The notes beneath the pieces are model-generated. The model did not search any database. It was not told the DNA's origin and was given only the letters and a program-made list of their open reading frames with translations. Positions 1-8,364 of a DNA stretch of 64,000 bases are shown piece after piece (the stretch's first letter is position 1; each line of letters begins with the position of its first letter). Origin of the DNA: Holophagales bacterium (GTDB taxonomy: Bacteria; Acidobacteriota; Thermoanaerobaculia; Multivoradales; Multivoraceae); contig VXVC01000012.1 in the NCBI GenBank assembly GCA_009836625.1, forward strand, positions 132,073 through 196,072. Reading direction: 5' to 3'. The position numbers and the translations under genes are program-made.

Positions 1-849
1 AGCTGGTTCATGAACGAGAGCGACCTGCTGATCGTCTTCGGCGCATCGTTCTCGAACCACACCGGGATCACGACCTTCAAGCCGGTCATCCAGGTCGACT
101 TCGAGGCGATGGCCCTCGGCAAGTTCCACGCCGTCGACGTGCCGGTCTGGGGCGAGATCGGGATCACCGCGCGGCTGTTCGCGGAGGCGCTCGGTGACGG
201 CGCCGCCGACACCGTGGACCAGCGGCCGGAGGTCGCCGAGCGCTGGCGGATCTGGCGGCTCGAGAAGGAACGCCGTCTTGCGGACGTCGGCGAGGCCGGC
301 GTGAGCTCCGCCGCCGTGTTCGCGGCGCTGAACCGGTGCATGCCCGAGGACGCGATCATCGCCGTCGACGTCGGCAACAACACGTACTCCTTTGGCCGCT
401 ACTTCGAGTGCCGGCGGCAGGCCGTCCTGATGTCGGGGTATCTCGGTTCGATCGGGTTCGGCTACCCGGCGGCGATGGGCGCCTGGGCGGCGACGCAGAC
501 GGCCGACGAGCGGTTCGCCGGCCGGCCGGTGGTGGCGATCACCGGCGACGGCGGCTTCGGCCAGTACCTTGGAGAGGTGATGACCGCCGTCCACCACCGG
601 ATGAACATCACCCACGTTCTGCTGAACAACAGCGAGCTCGGCAAGATCTCGAAGGAGCAGCGGGCGATCGAACTGCCCGTCTGGATGACCGACCTGACGA
701 ACCCGAACTTCGCCGAGTTCGTGACGAACTGCGGTGGCCTCGGCATCCGGGTCGGGGACGCCGGCGAACTCGACGACGCGCTCGGGCGGGCCCTGGACCA
801 CGATGGGCCGGCCACGGTCGAGGTCATCGCCGACCCCCTGCTGGTGTGA
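1..849 (+). CDS. Thiamine-diphosphate-dependent enzyme, C-terminal part (cut by window edge)
   Basis: The frame is open from the first base, so the N-terminal part lies outside the window and the ATG at base 10 is probably internal. What remains is the end of the central domain and the ThDP-binding PP domain of the acetolactate synthase / pyruvate oxidase family. The cofactor motif is visible: GDG at bases 544-552 and NN at 625-630, the usual spacing for Mg-ThDP binding. Members decarboxylate a 2-oxo acid and pass the carbanion to an acceptor. The substrate cannot be told from this half. The methionine aminopeptidase ATG follows 1 base after the TGA, so the two genes are probably cotranscribed. 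Confidence 0.85.
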   Translation, partial: SWFMNESDLLIVFGASFSNHTGITTFKPVIQVDFEAMALGKFHAVDVPVWGEIGITARLFAEALGDGAADTVDQRPEVAERWRIWRLEKERRLADVGEAGVSSAAVFAALNRCMPEDAIIAVDVGNNTYSFGRYFECRRQAVLMSGYLGSIGFGYPAAMGAWAATQTADERFAGRPVVAITGDGGFGQYLGEVMTAVHHRMNITHVLLNNSELGKISKEQRAIELPVWMTDLTNPNFAEFVTNCGGLGIRVGDAGELDDALGRALDHDGPATVEVIADPLLV

Positions 850-850
850 G

Positions 851-1597
851 ATGACGATCGGCGGCCGCGAAGAGCTGGAGGCCCTGCGCCGGGCGGGTCG
901 GGTCGCGGCCCGGTGTCTGGCGCGGATGGGCGAGGCTCTCGAACCGGGCATGACGACCGCCGAGCTGGATCTGATCGGTCGCGAGTACATGGAAGCGCGC
1001 GGCGCGCGTTCGGCGCCCGAGTTCTGCTACGACTTCCCGGCCGCCACCTGCATCAGCGTCAACGAGGAGGTCGCGCACGGCATCGCCGGCGAGCGGCGGA
1101 TCGAGGCCGGCGACCTGGTCCACATCGACGTGTCCCTCGAACTCGGCGGCTACTTCAGCGACACTGGCGCGGCGTACGCGGTACCGCCGGTGAGCGAAGT
1201 GCGGCGGCGCATGATCTCGGCCACCCGGCGGGCGCTGGGGGCGGCGATGCGGCAGGCCCGCCACGGGCGGCGCCTGCGGAACATCGGCCGCGCGATCGAG
1301 GAGACGGCGACCAGGGCCGGTTTCGGCCTGATCCGCAACCTCGGCTCGCACGGCATCGGCCGTTCGCTCCACGAGGAGCCGAAGTTCGTGCCCGGCTTCG
1401 ACGACCCGAACGACGACCGATTACTGCACGACGGCATGGTGCTGACGATCGAGCCGTTTCTGACCAACGGCCGCGAGCAGGCGAAGACCGCGAAGGACGG
1501 CTGGACGCTGCTCAACAGGCCCGGAACGACGACGGTCCAGTTCGAGCACACGATCGTCGTCACCCGCAAGAAACCTCTGGTGATGACGCTGCCGTAG
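851..1597 (+). CDS. map: Type I methionine aminopeptidase
   Basis: A 248-aa cytosolic enzyme that removes the initiator methionine from new proteins. All five metal ligands can be placed: Asp93, Asp104, His167, Glu201 and Glu232, with the 11-residue Asp-Asp spacing typical of the family. A longer frame upstream is open, but ATG 851 directly after the previous stop gives the usual type I length. There is no N-terminal zinc-finger extension. It is not in a ribosomal-protein cluster here, so it may be a second copy; that cannot be judged from this window. Confidence 0.93.
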   Translation: MTIGGREELEALRRAGRVAARCLARMGEALEPGMTTAELDLIGREYMEARGARSAPEFCYDFPAATCISVNEEVAHGIAGERRIEAGDLVHIDVSLELGGYFSDTGAAYAVPPVSEVRRRMISATRRALGAAMRQARHGRRLRNIGRAIEETATRAGFGLIRNLGSHGIGRSLHEEPKFVPGFDDPNDDRLLHDGMVLTIEPFLTNGREQAKTAKDGWTLLNRPGTTTVQFEHTIVVTRKKPLVMTLP

Positions 1598-1611
1598 CGG
1601 GTGGTGCGGGG

Positions 1612-3420
1612 ATGAGCGAACGGCGGCGAAGCGCGATCGGCACGGTCCTCGGCCTGAGCCTCGTTCTGGGGGCCGCCGTTTCCCATGGCCAGGAACCGGA
1701 CGGACCCGCCGGCCGGCCGGCGGACGAAGTGGCCCCCGTCGTGCTGAAGGCTGTCGCCTACCGCACGGTCTCGGCCGAAGTGACGCTCGTGGCCAGGAAC
1801 GCGGAGGGCGTCGAGCAGGAGCTGCCTGTAGTCAGCGGTCAGCCGTTTCAGGTGTTTCTGTTCGAGCCGGGACCCTGGAACGTCCGGCCGGCGTCCGGCT
1901 CCGGCTTCTGGGGTCGTGAGGTCTACGTCGACCCCGATCTGGAACCGGACGATCCAGGCGGGGAGCAGCCGGAGGGCGACGGGACCGAAGAGCCTGCCCC
2001 CTCGGTGGTGCCGGTCTATGAGGTGCCGGTCTTCCCGGCGGTTTCCGGTTCGGGACGGGTGGTCGGCCCGCGGCGCCCGGTGTCGGAAGTCCTGATTCTC
2101 CTCGGCGATGTCGACTCCGAGCGGCTGGACCCGCGCTTCAGCCTGAAGGGAGCGAGGATCCGATGCCCGGTGGCGGACGACGGCCGATGGTCCTGCGACT
2201 TGCCGGGCACCCTGGTTCACATGGTGTTCTGGCTGCCCGGACACTCGCCGGAGTACCGCTGGGAAACGCCGCTGTTCGGCCGGCGCCAGCTTCGCATGGG
2301 CGACCAGAGGCTCGTCCCCGGCGCCAGTCTGGCCGGTTTCGTCGCCGCGGGACGGGGCTTCAGGGAGTTGGTCGAACGCTGCGTCGTCCACGTGGCGAAG
2401 GCGGATCCCGCGTTCTGGACGACCGGTCTCGAGGATGTCGTGACGACGGTGGAAGTGGCCCGGGACGGTTTCTTCCAGGCGGCGGGACTGGGCCCCGGCC
2501 TCCACTGGATTCAGGTGGACTGCGACAGCCGGGTGGCCGCGCGCGCGGGTCCCTACACGCTCCAGAGGAACGCGGAGGTGTTCCCCCGCAAGCGGGTTCC
2601 GCTCATGCGAAGTCACCTCCTGGAGCTCTCGGTGCTCCCGGCCGATTCGCCTTACGACAGCCACTGGGTGGCACGCTTGAAGCAGGTCGAGCCGGAGAAC
2701 CCGGTCGAGTTCTGGCGCCAGTATCGGCCCGGGGACTATCCGCAGCAGAGGGCGGTGGTCGAGAACGGCCGCGTCCAGTTCTACGTGCCGGGCAACGGCG
2801 CGTTCAGTGTGGAGATCACGGACGAGGCGGGCGGGCGGTTCGGCGGACTGGACTACCTCGAGGTCGTGAACGATCTGACCGCGGCGGTCGAACTCGACCT
2901 CGTGCCGGTCGTGGGACGTCTGATGCTGGACGAGGTTCCGGTGCCCGGGCTCGTGTTCTTCGGCGGTCGCCAGACTTCGCCCGAACTGACCTTCCGGAGC
3001 GACAACGAAGGCTGGTTCCGGGGGGCTCTGCCGGGACGGGAGGGCTGGCGGGTCGACGCGGTGGCGCCGGAGTACGAGTTGATGCAGTTCTTCCACGATG
3101 TCGACATCCCGGTGGACGAGCCGCTGGTTCTGGAACTCGCCGACATCGTTGTCCAGGGCCGGGTGCGCAGCGCGTCCACGGGTCAGCCGGCGGAGCGCGC
3201 CATCATCCGCTTCGAGTCCGCGGAGGGGCAGCTCGTTCACCAGGCGACCGCTGGCGAGGACGGCTCCTACTCCGCTCGCGGCGTCCCGCCGGGCTGGGTC
3301 CGAATCTCGGTTCGGCGCTTGACTCCGGACAGTTGGGAGGTAAGTGATCCCTTCGAGACGATTCTGAATCCGCGCCAGTCCCTGACCGTGGATTTCGTGT
3401 TGCGGGAGCGCGTGCAGTAG
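1612..3420 (+). CDS. Secreted protein with carboxypeptidase-regulatory-like domain
   Basis: A 602-aa protein. It starts with a Sec-type signal peptide (basic MSERRRS, then a hydrophobic stretch ending near AVSHGQ). Most of the protein is low-similarity beta-rich sequence. The last ~80 residues (about 520-602) look like a carboxypeptidase-regulatory-like / prealbumin-like beta-sandwich, with the typical pattern of short strands and a GEDGSYSARGVPPG turn. There are no catalytic residues to assign. Large exported proteins of this type are common in Acidobacteriota. Function unknown; probably surface or periplasmic. ATG 1612 lies 14 bases after map, so it may be in the same transcript. Confidence 0.7.
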   Translation: MSERRRSAIGTVLGLSLVLGAAVSHGQEPDGPAGRPADEVAPVVLKAVAYRTVSAEVTLVARNAEGVEQELPVVSGQPFQVFLFEPGPWNVRPASGSGFWGREVYVDPDLEPDDPGGEQPEGDGTEEPAPSVVPVYEVPVFPAVSGSGRVVGPRRPVSEVLILLGDVDSERLDPRFSLKGARIRCPVADDGRWSCDLPGTLVHMVFWLPGHSPEYRWETPLFGRRQLRMGDQRLVPGASLAGFVAAGRGFRELVERCVVHVAKADPAFWTTGLEDVVTTVEVARDGFFQAAGLGPGLHWIQVDCDSRVAARAGPYTLQRNAEVFPRKRVPLMRSHLLELSVLPADSPYDSHWVARLKQVEPENPVEFWRQYRPGDYPQQRAVVENGRVQFYVPGNGAFSVEITDEAGGRFGGLDYLEVVNDLTAAVELDLVPVVGRLMLDEVPVPGLVFFGGRQTSPELTFRSDNEGWFRGALPGREGWRVDAVAPEYELMQFFHDVDIPVDEPLVLELADIVVQGRVRSASTGQPAERAIIRFESAEGQLVHQATAGEDGSYSARGVPPGWVRISVRRLTPDSWEVSDPFETILNPRQSLTVDFVLRERVQ

Positions 3421-3438
3421 CTGGTACCCTGCGCCGCC

Positions 3439-4620
3439 ATGGGTCCGCTCGACGGCTTGCGGGTGATTGAACTGGCGACGATGGTCTCTGGGCCGATCGC
3501 CACCATGCTGCTGGCGGATCAGGGCGCCGAAGTGATCAAGGTCGAGGCGCCCCCGGGCGGCGACATCATGCGCCGGCTGGGACCCCAGCGGGGCGGCGTC
3601 ACGGCCGGGTTCGCGACGATCAACCGGGGCAAGCGGTCCCTGGTCCTCGACCTGAAGCACGAGCGCGGCATCGGGATCCTGCTCGACCTGATCGGCACCG
3701 CCGATGTCTTCGTCCAGAACTTCCGGCCCGGCGTGGTCGACAAGCTGGGGCTTGGCGCCGACCGCCTGCGCGAGCTGAACCCTCGTCTCGTCTACGTTTC
3801 GATCAGCGGCTTCGGGCAGGAAGGGCCGTACGCCCAGAAGCGCGTCTACGACCCGATCATCCAGGCCCTGTCGGGCTTCGCCGACATCCAGGCCGATCGC
3901 GTCACCGGTGAGCCGAAGATGGTGCGGACGATCATCCCGGACAAGGTGACGGGCCTGACCGCGGCCCAGGCGATCACCGCGGCGCTGCTGGCCCGCGAAC
4001 GGACGGGCGAGGGCCAGCACCTGGACCTCGCCATGCTCGACGCGACGATCTCCTTCACCTGGCCCGAGGGCTTCGTGCGCCAGATTCTGGTCGGCGGCGA
4101 GGTCGCGCATGGCCGTCCCGGCTCGACCAGCGACCTGATCTACCAGACTGCCGACGGCTACATCACGGCGTCCACGATCTCGGACGCCGAGTGGGAGGGC
4201 ATGGCGCGGGCCACGGGCCATCTCGAATGGCTGGAGGACGAGCGGTACAACACGGCGGCGGGGCGGATCTCGAACGCGGACTCGCGCCTGGGCATGGTCG
4301 GCGACGTGATGCGGCAGCGCACTTCCGCCGAGTGGATCGCCGCGCTCGAAGCCGAGGACGTGCCCTGCGCGCCGATCCTGACTCGCAACGAGGTGCTGAC
4401 CGACCCGCAGGTGGTCGAGAACGAGTTGCTGCGGGAGGTCGAGCACCCGCAGGTCGGCCGCATGAGAGTGCCTCGTCCGGCGGCGAAGTTCTCGGGTACA
4501 CCGCCGGCGCCGGTCGCGCCGTCGCCGGCCCTGGGCGAGGGCGCCGACGACCTGCTGGGGGGGCTGGGCATGAACGCCGCGGAGATCGACGAACTGCGTC
4601 GACAGAAGATCGTCGGCTGA
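3439..4620 (+). CDS. CaiB/BaiF family (class III) CoA-transferase
   Basis: A 393-aa protein starting MGPLDGLRVIELATMVSGP, the typical family opening. It has the family blocks for the CoA-binding Rossmann part (QGAEVIKVEAPPGGD) and the LNRGKRSLVLDLK-type segment (INRGKRSLVLDLK). The catalytic Asp that forms the acyl-enzyme anhydride is Asp201 in LDLAMLDA. Such enzymes move CoA between carboxylic acids or racemise 2-methylacyl-CoAs. The substrate is not predictable from sequence alone. It stands alone between the secreted protein and ctaA. A second member at 7229-8359 lacks the catalytic Asp. Confidence 0.88.
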   Translation: MGPLDGLRVIELATMVSGPIATMLLADQGAEVIKVEAPPGGDIMRRLGPQRGGVTAGFATINRGKRSLVLDLKHERGIGILLDLIGTADVFVQNFRPGVVDKLGLGADRLRELNPRLVYVSISGFGQEGPYAQKRVYDPIIQALSGFADIQADRVTGEPKMVRTIIPDKVTGLTAAQAITAALLARERTGEGQHLDLAMLDATISFTWPEGFVRQILVGGEVAHGRPGSTSDLIYQTADGYITASTISDAEWEGMARATGHLEWLEDERYNTAAGRISNADSRLGMVGDVMRQRTSAEWIAALEAEDVPCAPILTRNEVLTDPQVVENELLREVEHPQVGRMRVPRPAAKFSGTPPAPVAPSPALGEGADDLLGGLGMNAAEIDELRRQKIVG

Positions 4621-4673
4621 AGCGTCTCTAGGGTATGGAAGGCGTGCGGCTGCGCGGATAGAGTCCGCCGGTC

Positions 4674-5651
4674 GTGCGCTGGCTGCACTACTACCTCCGG
4701 TTGCTGGCCGCGGTGTCCCTGCTGCTGATCGCGGCCGGCGGCCTGGTCACGAGCACCGACTCGGGACTCGCCGTTCCCGACTGGCCGAACACGTACGGCT
4801 ACTTCATGTTCGCCTTCCCGTTCTCGAAGATGGTGGGCGGCATCCTCTACGAGCACGGCCACCGCCTGATCGCGAGCGTCGTCGGCCTGCTGACGATCGG
4901 TCTGGCGGTCTGGGCCTGGCGGGTCGAGACCCGCGCCTGGGTGCGCCGGCTGGCCTGGACGGCGCTCGCCGCGGTCGTGGCTCAGGGACTGCTCGGCGGC
5001 ATCACGGTGATCTACCTGCTGCCGAAACCGATCTCGATCAGCCATGCCGGCCTGGCCCAGCTCTTCTTCGCCCTGGTCGTGAGCCTGGGCGTGTTCACGT
5101 CACCGGGTTGGCGAGCGGGCTTCGGACGTTCGGAACCGCTGGACGACCCGCTGCTGGCCCGGCTTGCGCTGGTGGTTCCGGCTTTCGTGTACGTCCAGAT
5201 CCTCCTCGGCGCGACGATGCGTCACAACGACGCCGGGCTCGCCATCCCGGACTTCCCGCTGGCCTTCGGCCGGCTGCTCCCGCCCGAGTGGAGCCTGGGC
5301 ATCTCACTCCACTTCGCCCATCGAGTGGGCGCCGTCGCCGTGACCGTCGCGGCGGTGGCCCTGATCGTGCGCGTCCTCAGGGCCCATCGGCGCCGGCCGG
5401 AACTCGCCCGCCCGGCCCTGCTCCTGAGCGCCGTGCTGCTGGCTCAGATCGGCCTCGGCGCCTGGACCGTCTGGAGCGGCCTGCAGCCGCACATCAACAC
5501 CGCGCACGTGGCGACCGGCGGCCTGCTGTGGGTCGTCTCGGTGGCGCTGGCGCTGCGGGTTCACCGCGCCTGGTTCGGCGACGCTTCGGCGATCCGGGCG
5601 AGCCGCTTCGCGACGAGCACCGGCGACGCCCCCGGGCGGGTTCCCGCGTGA
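4674..5651 (+). CDS. ctaA: Heme A synthase (CtaA/COX15 family)
   Basis: A 325-aa integral membrane protein with about eight hydrophobic segments. It oxidises the C8 methyl of heme O to the formyl group of heme A, the cofactor of aa3-type cytochrome oxidases. Visible heme-ligand and family motifs are the first EHGHRLIAS (Glu60, His61, His63), then SHAGLAQ, FAHRVGAV and NTAHVATGG. The start is GTG at 4674; no ATG fits. The stop overlaps the ctaB start by 4 bp (GTGA), showing translational coupling in the heme O/A pathway. Cytochrome oxidase structural genes are not in this window. Confidence 0.92.
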   Translation: MRWLHYYLRLLAAVSLLLIAAGGLVTSTDSGLAVPDWPNTYGYFMFAFPFSKMVGGILYEHGHRLIASVVGLLTIGLAVWAWRVETRAWVRRLAWTALAAVVAQGLLGGITVIYLLPKPISISHAGLAQLFFALVVSLGVFTSPGWRAGFGRSEPLDDPLLARLALVVPAFVYVQILLGATMRHNDAGLAIPDFPLAFGRLLPPEWSLGISLHFAHRVGAVAVTVAAVALIVRVLRAHRRRPELARPALLLSAVLLAQIGLGAWTVWSGLQPHINTAHVATGGLLWVVSVALALRVHRAWFGDASAIRASRFATSTGDAPGRVPA

Positions 5652-6535
5652 CGCTCCTCGCCGCGGAAGCAGCCCGGCCGAACCGTGCCGCCCTGTGGGT
5701 GGCGCTGGCCAAGCCGCGGCTCAATGCTCTGGCCGTTGCCACGGTCGGCATCGGCTACTACCTCGGGGCAGGCGTACTGGACCTGGGAGTGCTCCTCTCC
5801 GTCCTGATCGGCTCCGGTCTCGTAGCCGCGGGCGGAGCCGCGTTCAACCAGGTCGCGGAGCGAGACCTCGACGCCCTGATGACCCGCACCCGGTCCCGGC
5901 CGCTGCCCCTGGGCGGCATCTCGCCGGCGGCGGGCCAGCTTTTCGCTACCGTTCTGAGCATTGCGGGTCTCGCCGTCCTTGCCGTCGGCGCCAACCCGCT
6001 TTCCGCTGTCGTGGCGCTGGCGACTCTCGTCAGCTACGCGTGGATCTACACGCCGCTCAAACGCCGGACGCCGTTGGCCGTCCTCGTCGGCGCGGTGCCC
6101 GGCGCCCTGCCGCCGGTCATCGGCTGGGCCGCCGCAACCGGCGCCCTGAGCGTCGAGGCCTGGCTTCTCTTCGGCATCGTCTTCGCCTGGCAGCTCCCGC
6201 ACTTCCACTCGCTGGCCTGGCTCCACCGCGACGACTACGCCCGAGCCGGCTTCAAGGTGCTGGCCGCAACGGATCCGGACGGTCGCCGGACGGCGGCGCA
6301 CTCTCTCCTCTGGGCTCTCCTGCTTGCCGCCCTCTGTGTTCTCGCGTCCGCCGTCGGCCTCACACCTGTGGCCTTCGCCATCGCCGCCACTGGCTTCAGC
6401 GCTACCTTCGTCCTGCTCGCCGCCCGCTTTGTCTTCGACCGCAGCCCCGCCCGCGCACGGATCCTCTTCCTCGGTTCCCTCATCGTGCTGCCGCTGATCT
6501 GGACCGCCTTGGTCGCGGGCCACGCGACGCTGTAG
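5648..6535 (+). CDS. ctaB: Protoheme IX farnesyltransferase (heme O synthase)
   Basis: A 295-aa UbiA-family prenyltransferase with about nine membrane segments, which adds farnesyl to protoheme to give heme O. The first Asp-rich motif is visible in NQVAERDLDALMTRTRSRP and the second conserved loop in YTPLKRRTPLAVLVGA. The start is GTG 5648, which overlaps the ctaA stop by 4 bp. A longer open frame extends upstream into ctaA, but the family start and the overlap favour GTG 5648. CtaA uses this enzyme's product. The gene converges on the VapC-type gene just downstream. Confidence 0.93.
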   Translation: MTLLAAEAARPNRAALWVALAKPRLNALAVATVGIGYYLGAGVLDLGVLLSVLIGSGLVAAGGAAFNQVAERDLDALMTRTRSRPLPLGGISPAAGQLFATVLSIAGLAVLAVGANPLSAVVALATLVSYAWIYTPLKRRTPLAVLVGAVPGALPPVIGWAAATGALSVEAWLLFGIVFAWQLPHFHSLAWLHRDDYARAGFKVLAATDPDGRRTAAHSLLWALLLAALCVLASAVGLTPVAFAIAATGFSATFVLLAARFVFDRSPARARILFLGSLIVLPLIWTALVAGHATL

Positions 6536-6539
6536 CGGG

Positions 6540-6977
6540 CTACCTGAGGAGGACGATTCGGTTGTCGCCAGCCCCCGGCACCGCGGCAGTCGGAATCGAA
6601 TCGTCGAAAGTGGCCAGCACGCCGTCGTGGTGAACGGCCAGTGCCAGGAGATAGACGTCCGTGATCTGGCGGTAGCCGCGAAGGGCGCCGGCGGCGAAGT
6701 GCTCCTGATCGCGGAGCGACAGCGAGTCAGGCCAGAAGACGTGATCGTCGGACTCGTGGCAAGAGCGTCGCAGGCGCTCTGCCGCTTCGGCGACGGTGGT
6801 CCGGCGGCCGGGATACCTGGGGCTGGAGACGATGCGAACGAAGCCGTTCTCGGTCAATGGACAAGTGGCCCAAAGGCCGCGCCCGGTGCTCTCGAACCAG
6901 TCGTGTGCTGTCTCGTAGTGGATGTGCTCCGTGTCGAATAGTGCGATCAGCACGTTGACGTCGAGCAGCGCCGTCAA
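6540..6977 (-). CDS. vapC: VapC-like PIN-domain ribonuclease toxin
   Basis: A 145-aa PIN-domain protein. The acidic metal-binding set is in place: Asp6 (LLDVNVLIAL), Glu43 (TENGF), Asp107 (ITDVYLLALA) and Asp125 (TFDDS). PIN toxins of type II systems cut tRNA, rRNA or mRNA. The start ATG overlaps the stop of the ribbon-helix-helix antitoxin gene by 4 bp, the normal VapB-VapC order. Its stop lies 4 bases from the convergent ctaB stop. The RNA target cannot be predicted. Confidence 0.88.
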   Translation of the reverse strand: MTALLDVNVLIALFDTEHIHYETAHDWFESTGRGLWATCPLTENGFVRIVSSPRYPGRRTTVAEAAERLRRSCHESDDHVFWPDSLSLRDQEHFAAGALRGYRQITDVYLLALAVHHDGVLATFDDSIPTAAVPGAGDNRIVLLR

Positions 6978-7204
6978 GGTTCCTCGTCCCGAAGAGCGTT
7001 GACCACCTCGAGCGAGACAGGTCGGGCGCCTTCACGCGGCGGCAGGAGATGTATGCCGTTTCTCGTCACGGTTCGATCTTCTTTGGGCTTGAGCCCTTTT
7101 CTGACCAGCTCCGAAACGACCTGACCCATGGGAACGCCACGCTGCGCGGCGAGTTCCTTGGCAGCCCAGAGGACATCTTCGGCGAGGTTCAACGTGGTAC
7201 GCAT
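6974..7204 (-). CDS. vapB: VapB-like ribbon-helix-helix antitoxin
   Basis: A 76-aa protein beginning MRTTLNLAEDVL, the beta-strand of a MetJ/Arc-type DNA-binding fold, then two helices (AAKELAAQRGV, VVSELVRKGL). The acidic/proline C-terminal tail is the likely toxin-binding part. I prefer ATG 7204 over ATG 7225. The family starts at the beta-strand, and the three GCATCA repeats at 7212-7231 then sit in the leader, where an autoregulating antitoxin would bind. Neither ATG has a clear ribosome site. It is translationally coupled to vapC. Confidence 0.82.
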   Translation of the reverse strand: MRTTLNLAEDVLWAAKELAAQRGVPMGQVVSELVRKGLKPKEDRTVTRNGIHLLPPREGARPVSLEVVNALRDEEP

Positions 7205-7211
7205 GGCGTGA

Positions 7212-7231
7212 GCATCACGCATCAAGCATCA
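7212..7231. promoter_or_regulatory. Candidate antitoxin operator: three GCATCA repeats
   Basis: Three identical hexamers GCATCA start at 7212, 7219 and 7226, an exact 7-base period. They cover the space just before the antitoxin start and the last codon of the upstream CoA-transferase gene. Ribbon-helix-helix antitoxins are known to bind short repeated boxes in their own leaders. That this is such an operator is inference. Confidence 0.35.
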
Positions 7232-8359
7232 GATGTCAACCGCGAACTCGGCCCGGATCGCGGCGCCGTGCTGGTCGAGTTCGGGTACCGGCGGCAGGCG
7301 TCTTCCCGGTTCGTTGGGGGCGGCGGCGGGAGCGACCATGTCGATCTCGGTGCCGTCGGGGAGAGGTTGTCTCGCCCGCCGGAGTTGCGGATGCTCCGAC
7401 AGGGCGGCCACGTCGTTGAGGAAGCCGTAGGCGATGCGGGCCTGGTTCAGAGCGGCTTGGATCGAGGCCCTGTCGTGGCGCAGGAAGACAGCGCCGATCG
7501 CACTCTCCACGGCGTCGCGGGCGTTGGCGCGGTCCACGTTCCGCGGGTAGGTCTCGGCCAGTTCCGGCTGGTCGAGAACCTCGTTGCACAGCCGTGCGAA
7601 CTCGCGGTCGTTCTGGACGCCGATCAGGACAGAGTCGCCGTCACCGAGCTGGAACAGGCCGTAGGGCACGATCGTCGGATGGCCGAGGCCGACGCGCGGC
7701 CAGTCGAGACCCTGCTGCTCGAAGCTCAGCAGGGGCACGGCCATCCAGTCCGCCATCGTGTGGAAGAGGGTGGCCTCGACGTTGCGGCCGGCGCCGGTGT
7801 TCTCGCGCTCGATCAGGGCTTCGAGGATGGCGGAGTAAGCGTAGATGCCGGTCGCGAAGTCGCAGATCGACACGCCGACCCGGCCGGGCTCCGCCGGTGA
7901 GCCGGTGATCGATGCGACGCCGCTCTCGGCCTGGACCAGGAGGTCGTAGGCGCGCATCGACCGGTACGGTCCCTCCTCGCCGTAGCCCGAGATGTCGCAG
8001 GTGATCAGTTGCGGATGACGCTTGCCGAGGTCCTTCGACCCGAAGCCCGCGCGCGCGGCGGCGCCCGGAGCGAGGTTCTGGATGAACACATCCGCGCGCT
8101 CGACCATCCGTTCGAGCAGGGTCCGGTCCTCCGCGTCCTTGATGTCGAGAACGATGGACTCCTTGCCGCGGTTCAGCCAGGCGAAGTAGGCCGAGACACC
8201 GCCGCTGCCGTCGTAGCCGCGGGCGAAGTCGCCGCCTTCGCGCTCGATCTTGATCACCCGGGCTCCGGCGTCGGCGAGCCGGCAGGTGGCCAGCGGCGCC
8301 GCAACCGCCTGCTCGATGGCCACCACGAGGACGCCGTCGAGAGGCCGGCCCGCGGTCAT
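7229..8359 (-). CDS. CaiB/BaiF-type CoA-transferase homologue with His at the catalytic Asp position
   Basis: A 376-aa class III CoA-transferase homologue. It has LNRGKESIVLDIK and the ISGYGEEGPYRSMRAYDLLVQ segment, and WMAVPLL after the active-site block. Close relatives usually read LFDAMAEWM here; this protein reads LFHTMADWM, with His200 (codon CAC, one base from GAC) where the anhydride-forming Asp is expected. It may be inactive, altered, or an accessory CoA-binding protein. ATG 8359 (MTAGRPLDGVLVV) matches the family N-terminus; the open frame upstream is non-coding shadow. It is followed by the Vap pair in the same direction. Confidence 0.83.
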   Translation of the reverse strand: MTAGRPLDGVLVVAIEQAVAAPLATCRLADAGARVIKIEREGGDFARGYDGSGGVSAYFAWLNRGKESIVLDIKDAEDRTLLERMVERADVFIQNLAPGAAARAGFGSKDLGKRHPQLITCDISGYGEEGPYRSMRAYDLLVQAESGVASITGSPAEPGRVGVSICDFATGIYAYSAILEALIERENTGAGRNVEATLFHTMADWMAVPLLSFEQQGLDWPRVGLGHPTIVPYGLFQLGDGDSVLIGVQNDREFARLCNEVLDQPELAETYPRNVDRANARDAVESAIGAVFLRHDRASIQAALNQARIAYGFLNDVAALSEHPQLRRARQPLPDGTEIDMVAPAAAPNEPGRRLPPVPELDQHGAAIRAEFAVDI

Positions 8360-8364
8360 CGACG

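Noticed and set aside
1150..4446. Very long open frame (about 1,100 codons) on the minus strand
   Set aside because: It is the antisense shadow of the methionine aminopeptidase, secreted protein and CoA-transferase genes. Its translation is low-complexity and rich in Arg, Asp and His, as expected in GC-rich DNA.
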